A stretch of 33,963 nucleotides of DNA. Source: an uncultured bacterium (GTDB taxonomy: Bacteria > Cyanobacteriota > Vampirovibrionia > Gastranaerophilales > Gastranaerophilaceae). The translations under genes were made by a program, and so were the position numbers. This document shows positions 16,645 through 25,890 of the stretch, piece by piece. The stretch lies in contig CASDXV010000019.1 in NCBI GenBank assembly GCA_949285255.1, positions 1 to 33,963 on the forward strand, read 5' to 3'. Below the pieces are notes generated by a model that was given only the letters and a program-made list of their open reading frames with translations, did not search any database and was not told the DNA's origin. Position 1 is the first letter of the stretch. Each line of letters begins with the position of its first letter.

Positions 16645-18362
16645 TACTTCTTATCCCCACCCTCAGAAGTTTCATAGTCTTGCGCTATAGTACTTAACAA
16701 AAGTTCTGTTTCAACCATATGCTCGCCAAGCAGACAGGCGATTTCCTGTACTATTGCAATATTTTTGTTTATTACTTCATGCGCTTTTTGCGCTATTTTT
16801 TCTCTACCTAGTTCACTTTGGGTAACATCTGTTATAATCGCGCCTGCAAGCTCATTTTTTTCAATCGTAAAAGCACTTATATCATAGAGCCTGTTTTTAA
16901 CAGGATAATGCTCTTTATGAATATCTTTTGAAGTTTTAAGGGTTTCTTTAAAAATGTCTGAAAAATCGACAATTCTATCTATACAAGCCCCATTTAAACC
17001 CTCGGGACGGTCTGAGAATATATCAATCATATCCTGACAAAACATCTTCATAAATGCTTCATTTGACTCAACAATTTTTAAGTCTTTATCAACCATAACA
17101 ATTGCAGACGGCATACACCTTAGCATTGCAGCAGCTTTTTGCATTGCAATTTTTCTCATGTATGAAACACACATTGATGGCTCTGCCTCACCTGAAATAA
17201 GTGCGCTTGCAAGCTCTCTGCAGGTGTTATATCCGCATCCGCCGCAGTTTAGTTCATCTTCTTCCGAGAATTTGCCGATTTTTTTAAGCGCCTCAGAAAG
17301 CGTTTCAAAGCTATATGCTTGTTTTTCAACAGGAACTTTCAGATACTCTTTTCCTACAACTGTCTTTGGCTCGTTTGGTATTTCATCTCTTATTTTAACT
17401 TTGGATAAAACATCAGAAATTCTTATAAGTTCCGACTTTTTACTTGAATTGCATGGCCCTGCTAAACAACCGCCATTGCACGCCAGAGCCTCAATGAATA
17501 TTTTTTTATTTAAAAGATTTACATCTAAGCCCTTAAGTGCCTTTTCAAGATTATCAATTGAGCTAATATTTAAAAGCGTGACATCATCGGCATTTTCACC
17601 TTTTTTAATGGTTTCATTCATACCGCCCTCAAGTGCATAAAGTGAACCCTCGCAAGCAGACTCGGGAACAAAAGACTCATCTTTAATTTCTAAATCATCG
17701 ACTGAAATATACTCTTCTTGCAGCCAAAGTTTTAATTCTTCAAATGTAAGCGCAACATCAATAAGCTCAGGATTAGAATCTGACTCATTTTTTTTTGCTA
17801 TACAAGGACCTATAAATACAACTCTTATATGATTACCATAAATCTCTTTAAGCATTTTAGCATGTGTTAGCGCAGGAGATGCAATAGGCATGACATTTTG
17901 TAAAAATTTAGGATTATAAAGTCTTATGTAATCTACTACAACAGGGCATGCGCTTGAAATAAAAAGCCCCCTGTCATGCTCTTTCATAATTTTTGCGCAC
18001 TCGATAGAAACTTCTTGTGCACCAAGTGCTGTTTCGCTTACTTGTTTAAAACCAAGCTTTTTTAAAAGCGCTATCATAGTGCCTACACTATAGTCAAAAA
18101 CACCGCTCCAACTTGGCGCTAAAGAAACATACACCTCTTGTTGAGCGCGAAAGAGATTTTTTACTTTATCAATATCATTCCTTACACGCTTTGCGTTGTT
18201 AGGACAAGCTTTAACACAGTCACCACAGGCGATACACTTGTGCGGAATAACCGAAGCATGTCCGTTTTGTATACTTATTGCTTTTACATGACACTCCCTT
18301 ACGCATTTGTAGCAGTCATGACATTCATTATTTAAAGTATATACAGGATAGAGCTTATCCAT
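16644..18362 (-). CDS. hydS: Sensory [FeFe] hydrogenase with PAS domain (group C, HydS-like)
   Basis: Predicted H2 sensor of 572 residues. Order: two [4Fe-4S] clusters (C14 to C53), an H-cluster domain (about 75-305), an extra cluster domain with C373, C376, C381 and C398, and a PAS domain (about 408-515) followed by a helix. The H-cluster motifs are SSACP (C139), GPCIAKK (C187) and LACNGGC (C295, C299). The cysteine that carries protons in catalytic enzymes is alanine here (A138), a known mark of sensory, low-activity HydS. All four H-cluster ligands remain. The C-terminus lacks a kinase domain; instead the phosphatase is encoded next, overlapping by one base. It begins two bases after the thioredoxin-like gene. 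A redox-signalling role is well supported by context but not proven. Confidence 0.9.
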   Translation of the reverse strand: MDKLYPVYTLNNECHDCYKCVRECHVKAISIQNGHASVIPHKCIACGDCVKACPNNAKRVRNDIDKVKNLFRAQQEVYVSLAPSWSGVFDYSVGTMIALLKKLGFKQVSETALGAQEVSIECAKIMKEHDRGLFISSACPVVVDYIRLYNPKFLQNVMPIASPALTHAKMLKEIYGNHIRVVFIGPCIAKKNESDSNPELIDVALTFEELKLWLQEEYISVDDLEIKDESFVPESACEGSLYALEGGMNETIKKGENADDVTLLNISSIDNLEKALKGLDVNLLNKKIFIEALACNGGCLAGPCNSSKKSELIRISDVLSKVKIRDEIPNEPKTVVGKEYLKVPVEKQAYSFETLSEALKKIGKFSEEDELNCGGCGYNTCRELASALISGEAEPSMCVSYMRKIAMQKAAAMLRCMPSAIVMVDKDLKIVESNEAFMKMFCQDMIDIFSDRPEGLNGACIDRIVDFSDIFKETLKTSKDIHKEHYPVKNRLYDISAFTIEKNELAGAIITDVTQSELGREKIAQKAHEVINKNIAIVQEIACLLGEHMVETELLLSTIAQDYETSEGGDKK

Positions 18363-18364
18363 AA

Positions 18365-18610
18365 TTAACCCCTAACTTTATCTAGTATTTCCTTTAATTT
18401 TTCTTTTGAGATATTTGAGTATAAAGTGCCGTTGATTGTGATATTCGGGCCTTGAGCACATTTTCCCTCGCATCTTGAACCTGAGATATCAATTTTGGCA
18501 TCCAGATTATTTTCTCTTACATATTCTTCAATAAAGTTTAAATGTTCTTCATTGCCCCTTGCAAAGCAAGAACTGCCCAAACACACAGTAATATTAAGTT
18601 CTTTAGTCAT
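18365..18610 (-). CDS. Thioredoxin-like [2Fe-2S] ferredoxin, first gene of the hydrogenase operon
   Basis: An 81-residue NuoE-like ferredoxin domain with C-x4-C (CLGSSC, near residue 10) and C-x3-C (CEGKC, near residue 47). The frame extends further upstream, but MTKELN at 18610 is the real start: AGGA lies eight bases before it and the added residues are unrelated. It shows the same fold as the 15208-15471 protein but differs clearly in sequence, so this is not a recent duplication. It leads the operon for the sensory hydrogenase and is divergent from hydCBA; it is a likely electron carrier between the NADH or ferredoxin pool and the sensory enzyme. Confidence 0.85.
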   Translation of the reverse strand: MTKELNITVCLGSSCFARGNEEHLNFIEEYVRENNLDAKIDISGSRCEGKCAQGPNITINGTLYSNISKEKLKEILDKVRG

Positions 18611-18636
18611 TATCAATATCCTATAACAATATATAC

Positions 18637-18665
18637 AGTATAGTCTAAAGCGAGTATTTAGGCAA
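18637..18665 (-). promoter_or_regulatory. Promoter of the leftward sensory/group B hydrogenase operon
   Basis: TTGCCT (18665-18660) and TATACT (18642-18637) on the minus strand are 17 bases apart and about 27 bases before the first start codon. Confidence 0.5.
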
Positions 18666-18673
18666 TTTAATAT

Positions 18674-18702
18674 TTGATTTATAAACATTTGCGTGCAATA
18701 AT
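18674..18702 (+). promoter_or_regulatory. Promoter of hydCBA
   Basis: TTGATT (18674-18679) and AATAAT (18697-18702) are 17 bases apart, with an extended -10 TG at 18694-18695. It sits back to back with the leftward promoter, nine bases away, leaving little room for separate regulation. Confidence 0.55.
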
Positions 18703-18737
18703 CATTTCATGGGTTGTTAGTTAATAAAGGAGAAGTC

Positions 18738-19238
18738 ATGAGCACTCAAACATCAGGTGTTATTAACTTTAAGAAAGTTGATGACATCATTAACTCTTGT
18801 GGTGCAAAAAAATCTAACCTCATTGCCATTTTACAAAAGGTGCAAGAAGAGTTCAGATATTTACCTCAAGATGCCATTACCTACATTGGAACAAAAATAG
18901 ATGAATTGTCACCTGCTACAGTATATGGGGTGGCAACTTTTTATGCGCAATTTTCACTTGAACCAAAGGGAAAATATGAAATAAAATGCTGTGACGGCAC
19001 GGCATGTCACGTCAGAGGCTCAATGCCTGTGTACACCTATTTAATGGAGAGATTTAACCTTAAAGAAGGTAAATATACATCAGATGACGGACTGTTTTCC
19101 GTTGAAACAGTCAGCTGCCTTGGTGCATGCGGACTTGCTCCTGTTGTTGTTATTAACGGCAAAGTCTATCCGCAAATGACAACAGATGCAATAAAAATAA
19201 TTATCGACACTATTGTGCACGAAGAAAATGAGGGTTAG
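18738..19238 (+). CDS. hydC: NADH-dependent bifurcating [FeFe] hydrogenase, NuoE-like subunit
   Basis: Gamma subunit of the trimeric HydABC hydrogenase, carrying one [2Fe-2S] cluster. The 166 residues hold the NuoE helical N-terminus (LIAILQKVQEEFRYLP, then PATVYGVATFYAQF) and a thioredoxin-like ferredoxin domain with C-x4-C (CDGTAC) and C-x3-C (CLGAC). I start it at ATG 18738, five bases after AAGGAG; a TTG eight codons upstream has no such site. hydB follows after three bases. NuoE homologues also occur in complex I and formate dehydrogenases, but the order hydC-hydB-hydA settles the role. Confidence 0.93.
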   Translation: MSTQTSGVINFKKVDDIINSCGAKKSNLIAILQKVQEEFRYLPQDAITYIGTKIDELSPATVYGVATFYAQFSLEPKGKYEIKCCDGTACHVRGSMPVYTYLMERFNLKEGKYTSDDGLFSVETVSCLGACGLAPVVVINGKVYPQMTTDAIKIIIDTIVHEENEG

Positions 19239-19241
19239 CCA

Positions 19242-21110
19242 ATGGAAACAGAAGTAAAAAAACTTAGTATAAACATTGAAGAAGAAAAAAACAAAGCGCT
19301 TGAAACCATTAAAAAACAAGGTTTAAGAGTGCTTGTTTGTAACGGCACGGGTTGTATTGCAAACGGTTCAAATGAAGTTATAGAAAAATTCAAAGAACTC
19401 GGCGCAGATGTTTCAATTTTAAGCGAACATGACAAAGTTACAATTGTTCCAACGGGCTGCCACGGCTTTTGCGAACAGGGCGTACTTGTTATTATTCCTG
19501 ATTTTGACATCACATATGTTAAAGTTAAACCTGATGATGTTGAAGAGATTGTAAACTCTCACATAAAAGACGGCAAACCCGTAGAAAGACTGCTTTATAC
19601 CGACCCAAAATCAGGTAATCATGTTTATAAAAACGAAGAAATTAACTTCTATGCAAAGCAATCCCGCACATCACTTAAAAACTGCGGTGAAATAAATGCC
19701 GAGTGCATTGACGAAGCTATTGCAAAAGGCGCTTATAGAGCACTTTCTAAAGTTTTAGAGCAGAATAATCCCGATGCGGTTATAGAAGAAATAGAAAAAT
19801 CAGGCCTCAGAGGTCGCGGCGGCGGCGGTTTCCCAACAGGCAGAAAATGGCGTTTTACTGCAGCCAACAAAGGCGGCAAGTCTTATGTTGTATGTAACGG
19901 CGATGAGGGTGACCCAGGTGCTTTTATGGACAGGTCAGTTATGGAAGGCGACCCTCATAAATTGCTTGAAGGCATGGCAATAGCTGGCTTTGCAATAGGT
20001 GCTGATGAAGCTTATATCTACGTAAGAGCCGAATATCCTCTTGCAATTAAGCGTCTTAGAATAGCTATAAAACAAGCCGAAGAAAGAAATCTGCTGGGTA
20101 AAAACATCATGGGCAGCGGATTTAACTTTGATATTCATATCAAAGAGGGCGCAGGCGCTTTTGTTTGCGGTGAAGAAACAGCCCTTATGGCATCCATTGA
20201 AGGTGAGCGCGGTATGCCAAGACCAAAACCGCCATTCCCTGCAAACTGCGGACTTTTCGGACGTCCTACACTTATCAATAACGTAGAAACTTTGGCAAAC
20301 GTACCCGTTATTATTGATAAAGGCGCAGATTGGTTCTCATCATTTGGTACAGAAACTTCAAAAGGTACAAAAACATTTGCCCTAACAGGTGAAGTGAATA
20401 ACACAGGGCTTATTGAAGTTCCAATGGGTACAACGCTTAGAGAAATTGTTTTTGACATAGGCGGCGGCATTAGAAACGGTAAAAAATTCAAAGCCGTGCA
20501 AATAGGAGGCCCTTCAGGCGGTTGTTTAACAGAAGAGCACCTTGACTTGCCTATGGATTATGACAACCTTATTAAAGCGGGTGCTATGGTTGGCTCTGGC
20601 GGTCTTGTAGTAATGAATGAGGACACTTGTATTGTTGAAGTTGCAAGGTTCTTTATGCACTTTACACAAAATGAAAGCTGTGGAAAGTGCGTCCCCTGTC
20701 GTGAGGGTACAAAGAATATGCTAAAAATTCTTGAAAAAATCGTTCGCGGCAACGGTGAAATGAAAGACCTTGATACACTTGAAGAGCTTGCTATGGCAGT
20801 TAAAGAGGGTTCACTTTGCGGACTTGGTAAAACCGCTCCAAACCCTGTTTTATCAACTCTTAAATACTTTAGAGATGAATATATTGCACACATCAAGGAA
20901 AAAAGATGCCCTGCTGGCGTTTGCAGTGCTCTTAAAGTTATCAAAATCAATGAAGAGCTTTGCAAAGGCTGTACAAAATGTGCAAGAAATTGCCCCGTTG
21001 GAGCTATTGAGGGTACGGTTAAAAATCCTCACAAAATTAATCAGGAAAAATGTATCAAGTGCGGTGCCTGCATAAGCGCATGCCCGTTCAAGGCAATTTC
21101 ACAGGCATAG
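19242..21110 (+). CDS. hydB: NADH-dependent bifurcating [FeFe] hydrogenase, NuoF-like flavoprotein subunit
   Basis: Beta subunit of HydABC, binding NAD(H) and FMN; in bifurcating enzymes this is where electrons from NADH and ferredoxin meet. The 622 residues contain, in order, a thioredoxin-like [2Fe-2S] domain (CNGTGC near 26, then CHGFC), the NuoF core with the FMN/NADH glycine loop GRGGGGFPTG (191-200), the [4Fe-4S] motif C480-x2-C483-x2-C486, and two C-terminal ferredoxin clusters (CKGCTKCARNCP from C574, then CIKCGACISACP). Complex I NuoF lacks these outer iron-sulfur domains. Encoded between hydC and hydA with minimal gaps; the ribosome site GAGGG overlaps the end of hydC. Confidence 0.95.
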   Translation: METEVKKLSINIEEEKNKALETIKKQGLRVLVCNGTGCIANGSNEVIEKFKELGADVSILSEHDKVTIVPTGCHGFCEQGVLVIIPDFDITYVKVKPDDVEEIVNSHIKDGKPVERLLYTDPKSGNHVYKNEEINFYAKQSRTSLKNCGEINAECIDEAIAKGAYRALSKVLEQNNPDAVIEEIEKSGLRGRGGGGFPTGRKWRFTAANKGGKSYVVCNGDEGDPGAFMDRSVMEGDPHKLLEGMAIAGFAIGADEAYIYVRAEYPLAIKRLRIAIKQAEERNLLGKNIMGSGFNFDIHIKEGAGAFVCGEETALMASIEGERGMPRPKPPFPANCGLFGRPTLINNVETLANVPVIIDKGADWFSSFGTETSKGTKTFALTGEVNNTGLIEVPMGTTLREIVFDIGGGIRNGKKFKAVQIGGPSGGCLTEEHLDLPMDYDNLIKAGAMVGSGGLVVMNEDTCIVEVARFFMHFTQNESCGKCVPCREGTKNMLKILEKIVRGNGEMKDLDTLEELAMAVKEGSLCGLGKTAPNPVLSTLKYFRDEYIAHIKEKRCPAGVCSALKVIKINEELCKGCTKCARNCPVGAIEGTVKNPHKINQEKCIKCGACISACPFKAISQA

Positions 21111-21122
21111 GAGAAACAAAAT

Positions 21123-22883
21123 ATGACAAATACATTATTTATAAACGGCAAAGAATGCAGCTATACAAACGAGCCAAATTTGCTTGAAGTAATAAGAAAT
21201 AACGGTTTTAACGTACCTACATTTTGTTATAGACCCGATTTAACTCAATACGGCGCTTGCAGAATGTGTGTAGTTGAAATTGAGGGCAGAGGCATACAGT
21301 CATCTTGCACAATGCCCCCTGAGCCCGGTTTAAAAATCCATACAAACACTGAAAAAACAAGAAGAATTAGAAAAATAGTTCTTGAACTTTTGCTTGCAAA
21401 TCACGATAGAGAATGTACAACCTGCGATAAGTCAGGAAAATGCGAACTTCAACAATATGCCCAAGAATACGGCATTAAAGACATCAGATTTGCAAAGAAA
21501 AAACCTCAAGAGTATCTGCCGATAGATAACTCTAACCCATCAATCGTTCGTGACCCCAATAAATGTATCCTCTGCGGCGCATGTGTGCGTGCTTGCAGCG
21601 AGTTTCAAGGTCATAGCGTGTTAGGCTTTGCAAACAGAGGTTCAAAAACAGTTGTTCAACCAATGGCAGGCAAAGCTCTTGGCAGCGTAGACTGCGTTTT
21701 CTGCGGTCAATGTCAAGCGGTTTGCCCAACAGGTGCCCTAACTATTAAAACCGACATTGATAGAGCTTGGGATTTAATTAACGATAAAGAAAAGAAAACA
21801 GCAGTACAGATGGCACCATCTGTTCGCGTTGCGCTCGGTGAAGAGTTTGGATTAAACCCAGGGGAAAATGTTATAGGAAAGCTAAATGCAGCTCTTAGAC
21901 AACTGGGCTTTGACCTTGTTTTTGACACAAATTTCTCGGCCGATTTAACTATTATGGAAGAGGCAAGCGAGTTTATAGGAAGAGTTACAAAAGGCGAAAA
22001 TCTTCCCCTATTTACTTCCTGCTGCCCTGCTTGGGTAAGATACCTAGAAACCCAACACCCTGATATGCTAAATCACTTATCGACCTGTAAATCGCCTCAG
22101 GGAATGTTATCTCCTATAATTAAAGAGCTTGTACCAAAGTATTACGAGGGTTATACAAAAGAAAATCTCTACGTAGTATCAATTATGCCATGTACTGCTA
22201 AAAAAGCTGAGGCAGTTCGTGGTCAACTGTTTGATTCAAATGGCAGAGCGCAAACAGATGTTGTTCTTACAACTCAAGAAATAGCAAGAATGATTAAATC
22301 AGCAGGCATAAACCTTGCTACAATTAATCCTCAAGAAAATGACTCACCATTTGGACAATACACAGGTGCAGGTACAATCTTTGGCGCATCAGGTGGTGTC
22401 GCAGAAGCTGCAGTTAGAACCGCTTATGAATTTATTACACACGAAGAGCTTAAAACGCTTGATTTTAAACCTCTTCGCGGGGTTGATAAAGACCATAGAA
22501 CTAAAGAAGCAGAAATTGACATAAAAGGCACAAAAGTAAAAGTAAGAGTAGTTTCAACCCTTAGAGAAGCCGAAAAGTCAATTCGTGAGATTAAAGAAGG
22601 CAAAGCCGATTTTCATCTTCTTGAAGTTATGGCGTGCCCCGGCGGCTGCATAAACGGCGGCGGACAACCAAGAAGCTGTGATGACTCTAAAATTAAAGAA
22701 GAAAGAGCAAAAGGCTTATACAAAGAAGATTCAGAGTTGCCTTATCGCAAATCTCATCAAAACCCTGACATAGTAAAACTCTATGAAGAGTTCTTGGAAC
22801 AACCAAACTCGCACAAAGCGCACGAGCTCTTACATACGACATATTCCAATATGTTTGAAAATTCATACAGGGATTTAAAATAA
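21123..22883 (+). CDS. hydA: NADH-dependent bifurcating [FeFe] hydrogenase, catalytic subunit
   Basis: Alpha subunit of HydABC (group A3), making H2 from NADH and reduced ferredoxin during fermentation, or the reverse. The 586 residues show an N-terminal [2Fe-2S] domain (YGACRMC), the His-ligated cluster motif HDRECTTCDKSGKC, two [4Fe-4S] clusters (CILCGACVRAC, CVFCGQCQAVCP) and the H-cluster domain. The three H-cluster motifs are canonical: TSCCPAW (C300, C301), MPCTAKK (C357) and MACPGGC (C505, C509), ending INGGGQP. The ribosome site AGGAG overlaps the hydB stop. This is the fully catalytic member of the three hydrogenases in this island. A strong terminator follows. The maturation genes hydEFG must be elsewhere in the genome. 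Confidence 0.96.
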   Translation: MTNTLFINGKECSYTNEPNLLEVIRNNGFNVPTFCYRPDLTQYGACRMCVVEIEGRGIQSSCTMPPEPGLKIHTNTEKTRRIRKIVLELLLANHDRECTTCDKSGKCELQQYAQEYGIKDIRFAKKKPQEYLPIDNSNPSIVRDPNKCILCGACVRACSEFQGHSVLGFANRGSKTVVQPMAGKALGSVDCVFCGQCQAVCPTGALTIKTDIDRAWDLINDKEKKTAVQMAPSVRVALGEEFGLNPGENVIGKLNAALRQLGFDLVFDTNFSADLTIMEEASEFIGRVTKGENLPLFTSCCPAWVRYLETQHPDMLNHLSTCKSPQGMLSPIIKELVPKYYEGYTKENLYVVSIMPCTAKKAEAVRGQLFDSNGRAQTDVVLTTQEIARMIKSAGINLATINPQENDSPFGQYTGAGTIFGASGGVAEAAVRTAYEFITHEELKTLDFKPLRGVDKDHRTKEAEIDIKGTKVKVRVVSTLREAEKSIREIKEGKADFHLLEVMACPGGCINGGGQPRSCDDSKIKEERAKGLYKEDSELPYRKSHQNPDIVKLYEEFLEQPNSHKAHELLHTTYSNMFENSYRDLK

Positions 22884-22889
22884 GCACCT

Positions 22890-22917
22890 AAACCGGACTT
22901 TTAAAGTCCGGTTTTTT
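22890..22917 (+). terminator. Terminator of hydCBA
   Basis: ACCGGACTT (22892-22900), loop TTA and AAGTCCGGT (22904-22912) form a perfect stem, extended by A:T pairs on both sides, followed by TTTTTT. It starts seven bases after the hydA stop. Confidence 0.92.
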
Positions 22918-22919
22918 AA

Positions 22920-22948
22920 TTGCAAATATGAGATTTTCTTAGTATTAT
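22920..22948 (+). promoter_or_regulatory. Promoter of tRNA-Ser
   Basis: TTGCAA (22920-22925) and TATTAT (22943-22948) are 17 bases apart, ending seven bases before the tRNA. They lie directly after the hydCBA terminator. Confidence 0.6.
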
Positions 22949-22955
22949 TGTTCTT

Positions 22956-23043
22956 GGAGAGTTGTCCGAGCGGTTTATGGTGCGGATCTCGAAAGTCCGT
23001 GCAGGCTAATTACCTGCCGAGGGTTCGAATCCCTCACTCTCCG
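22956..23043 (+). tRNA. tRNA-Ser (anticodon CGA)
   Basis: A complete cloverleaf of 88 bases. The acceptor GGAGAGT pairs with ACTCTCC, with discriminator G at 23043. The anticodon stem CGGAT/GTCCG (22983-22987, 22995-22999) encloses the loop CTCGAAA, giving CGA at 22990-22992, which reads UCG. The long variable arm GCAGG/CCTGC is typical of serine tRNAs. The T arm is GAGGG-TTCGAAT-CCCTC. No CCA is encoded. Confidence 0.97.
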
Positions 23044-23046
23044 TAT

Positions 23047-25833
23047 TTACTTTATTTTCCTCAATGATGATATGAAGTTGTTTTTCTCAACATCACCATC
23101 TACTTTTGTTAAAAATATCTGACAATCCTTTTCATCAGCGTCAATGGGCGGCAAGAACTTTAATTCAGCAGAGTAGTAAGCGCTGTCGTTACGAGAGTTT
23201 GTGGTAACTCTTCTTGCAAGACTGTTAAGAGAAATATTTCTCATAAATCCGCCAAAACCTCTGTGCTGGCTTGAAAACTTGGTATAAATTCTAAGAGTAG
23301 CATCTCTTGTAGTAAGGTCAAATTTACCAACAATAAGCGAGCTAAGTTGTGATGAGCGAGATTTTATAATAATCTTTTCTATCACATTGTCCTTTAGCTC
23401 TAAATCGCCCTCAATTTTATCAAAATTACCCTCAGGAATGTTTACAATGTCAAATATCGTTGAGGGGCTAAGCATTGCTATAGGGTTTCTAAATAACGCC
23501 GCAAACTTAAGTACGTATTCAATAAGACCTATTTTACCAATTGTACCGTTATTAACTGCAAATTTAATAAAGCCGTTTAATTTGAGCGAATCATCAGTAT
23601 TTATACTTATTATACCACTTGCCTTGCCTGATATTTCTCGACTCAAACCCAAAATTGATGTCGCAAGAATATCAGAATTTACATCTTTTACGCCAAGTAT
23701 TAGATGGTATCTGTGTTTAACCAAATCGCAATTAATTTTACAAGAAGAGATACCCTCTGCAATATCAAACCTGTTTGAGAAGATATTTAAAATACCGTTT
23801 TTATCAAGTGTTAATGTTGCTTTTAAATTGCCAAAATTTACATTTTTATATTTACCCTTTATTAGATTAAATACGCAATTTTCAACAATTAAAAGACCTG
23901 TATCAAACACAGGTGCGCTGTCAATATTAGCATTTTCATCGAGATTATTTTCATCAGCTACTACAAGCTCTTGTTTTGCTTTAGTATCAGAAGTTTTTGT
24001 ATTTTGCACATTCATAGAGGCAATGATGCGCTCTAAATCGATATTATCTACCGTTAAATTAACATCCTTGATTATCACAGGCAGCTTAATCTCATTTAAC
24101 ATTGTGCCTTTGAGATTATAATCAGAACGCTTAAACTTTCCTTCGGCTGCTAGTTGAATTTTATCCCCCTCAGCAGTAAACTTTGCACTGCGGATAAACA
24201 ATCTTTGAGCAGGAACAGCAACTTTATCCATTGCCATATTTGCCTTTATGTAAGGAGCTTTGGTATCCGCAATATATTCTAAGTCGCCTGAAATTTTGCC
24301 TTTCCTAAAGACTTTTTGTCCTATTAAAACATTCAAAAACTCACTGGGCAGGGGCCTTGGAATAGTAAAACCTACATTTTTTAATGCGCAGGTTTTTGCA
24401 TCAAGTTTAGACCAAATGGTCAACAAGGGTTTTATTTTGCTGTTTCTGTCAATAGTTGACGCTATATAGTAATTTATTTTTTTAATATTTATAACATCTG
24501 GGTCAAGGTCAATGTCAACCGTTGCAACTCTATCGTAGTTAACAGGGCTTAATGACGAACCGTCAACCAAAATGTCATTGCCTTTTTTAAGCATAAAGGC
24601 ACACCAGACATTCATATCGGAAAATTTAGATTTGTAATATATTAGAGCGTTTGCTACACCAACTATTTCAAGCGGATAACCTACGATTTTTGAGAGGTGG
24701 TTTTTAGAAAACTCTTTTCTTGCAAGCGCTTTGACTATTACATCCGTTTCAAAAGACTTATAGTAGTCCTTTATTGTACCTTTAATTTCAACTGTATTTT
24801 CCTTGTCACCGCAATAATATCCTTTTATATCAGACAGTGTAATCACATCGGGTTTAATATCCACATAGCCAGAGTTAATCGTTAATTTTAAATCCGCAAG
24901 AGGGATAAGGGTAAGTTTACCTTTATTCAGATTAATAAAACCGCTTAGACCCTTGTTTGTAACATCTACGTTAAAGTCAAAATCGCCGCTAATGTCTTTA
25001 AAGTAAGATAGCATTTCTGAGCCGTTTGGTATGATAAAATTAGTCCTAATTAACTCTACAACATTTGCTACATCGAACTTTCTAGAGTTGAAGTTTGCTT
25101 TTATACCACTCTCGCTAAGCTCAGAGTTAAGATACATTTTTGATTTATTAACATCAAGAGCACAATTATCAACAATAAATTTTCTGTTTTTAGCGTAAAC
25201 TTTGTTATTGTCCTTTATCTTAAAGGTGAGTTTTTTGCCGTTGTTGATAACATCTAAAATAATATCAAAATGAACATATTTAGGGTTTCTCTCTGCAGTA
25301 ATTTCAAAGTTATTACCCGTATAAACGATTTTTGTATGAGGCGAAAATTCATACTTAATTATGCATTTTTTAACATATAAAAGCGAATTAAATAAATCAG
25401 GTTTAAATTCTGATGGCTTGGATTGTTTTTTATCTTGCTTGGATACAAGCGCTAAAAGCTTGTTTACATCCAAGAAAATATAATCCGCACCGAGTTTGTT
25501 GATAATAATTCTTTTCTTTAAAACCGAAGCAAAAGAAATTGAAGTATCAAAGTTTTGAACATTTAAGATTTCATTATTTTCCTTAAATATAGTCATTTTA
25601 TTTACGGAAAATTCAATAACCGGAGAAAATGAAGTTTTTAAAACAGGTTTTTCAACCGTTAAATCCGCACCCATGGAAGATTTTAGCGTTTTTTGGACAA
25701 ATTTAATTACAGATGAGTTCGAGATGAGAAAGGGTAAAATAACTAAATAAAACAATATAGAAACAACTGCCGCTATTACAAGAGCAGATGTGCTTATTAT
25801 CCAAAATTTTTTATTTAAAAATATTTTTTTCAT
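23047..25833 (-). CDS. AsmA-like large membrane-anchored periplasmic protein
   Basis: A 928-residue protein with one N-terminal membrane anchor (about residues 12-36: FWIISTSALVIAAVVSIL and on) and a long beta-rich, repetitive periplasmic body. The N-terminal region (LTVEKPVLKTSFSPVIEF) and the C-terminal block (about 750-880, GKASGIISINTDDSLKLNG to SLIVGKFDLTTRD) look like the AsmA/YhdP/TamB family. Those proteins form hydrophobic grooves bridging the two membranes and are implicated in phospholipid delivery to the outer membrane. It ends three bases past tRNA-Ser on the other strand and is divergent from the WG-repeat gene. The family is fairly clear; the specific role is inferred from relatives in other phyla. 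Confidence 0.78.
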   Translation of the reverse strand: MKKIFLNKKFWIISTSALVIAAVVSILFYLVILPFLISNSSVIKFVQKTLKSSMGADLTVEKPVLKTSFSPVIEFSVNKMTIFKENNEILNVQNFDTSISFASVLKKRIIINKLGADYIFLDVNKLLALVSKQDKKQSKPSEFKPDLFNSLLYVKKCIIKYEFSPHTKIVYTGNNFEITAERNPKYVHFDIILDVINNGKKLTFKIKDNNKVYAKNRKFIVDNCALDVNKSKMYLNSELSESGIKANFNSRKFDVANVVELIRTNFIIPNGSEMLSYFKDISGDFDFNVDVTNKGLSGFINLNKGKLTLIPLADLKLTINSGYVDIKPDVITLSDIKGYYCGDKENTVEIKGTIKDYYKSFETDVIVKALARKEFSKNHLSKIVGYPLEIVGVANALIYYKSKFSDMNVWCAFMLKKGNDILVDGSSLSPVNYDRVATVDIDLDPDVINIKKINYYIASTIDRNSKIKPLLTIWSKLDAKTCALKNVGFTIPRPLPSEFLNVLIGQKVFRKGKISGDLEYIADTKAPYIKANMAMDKVAVPAQRLFIRSAKFTAEGDKIQLAAEGKFKRSDYNLKGTMLNEIKLPVIIKDVNLTVDNIDLERIIASMNVQNTKTSDTKAKQELVVADENNLDENANIDSAPVFDTGLLIVENCVFNLIKGKYKNVNFGNLKATLTLDKNGILNIFSNRFDIAEGISSCKINCDLVKHRYHLILGVKDVNSDILATSILGLSREISGKASGIISINTDDSLKLNGFIKFAVNNGTIGKIGLIEYVLKFAALFRNPIAMLSPSTIFDIVNIPEGNFDKIEGDLELKDNVIEKIIIKSRSSQLSSLIVGKFDLTTRDATLRIYTKFSSQHRGFGGFMRNISLNSLARRVTTNSRNDSAYYSAELKFLPPIDADEKDCQIFLTKVDGDVEKNNFISSLRKIK

Positions 25834-25890
25834 AATCCAGTCCCAAGTAATAAAATTATACCATGTCCAATTTTATGCTATCATTAAAAT

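Noticed and set aside
15208-18610. The two thioredoxin-like ferredoxin genes as a recent duplication
   Set aside because: They share the fold and cysteine spacing only; residues between the cysteines differ throughout.
23000-23100. tRNA-Ser 3' end as an integration (att) site
   Set aside because: No integrase gene and no repeat of the tRNA end were noticed in the window; an ordinary gene follows directly.
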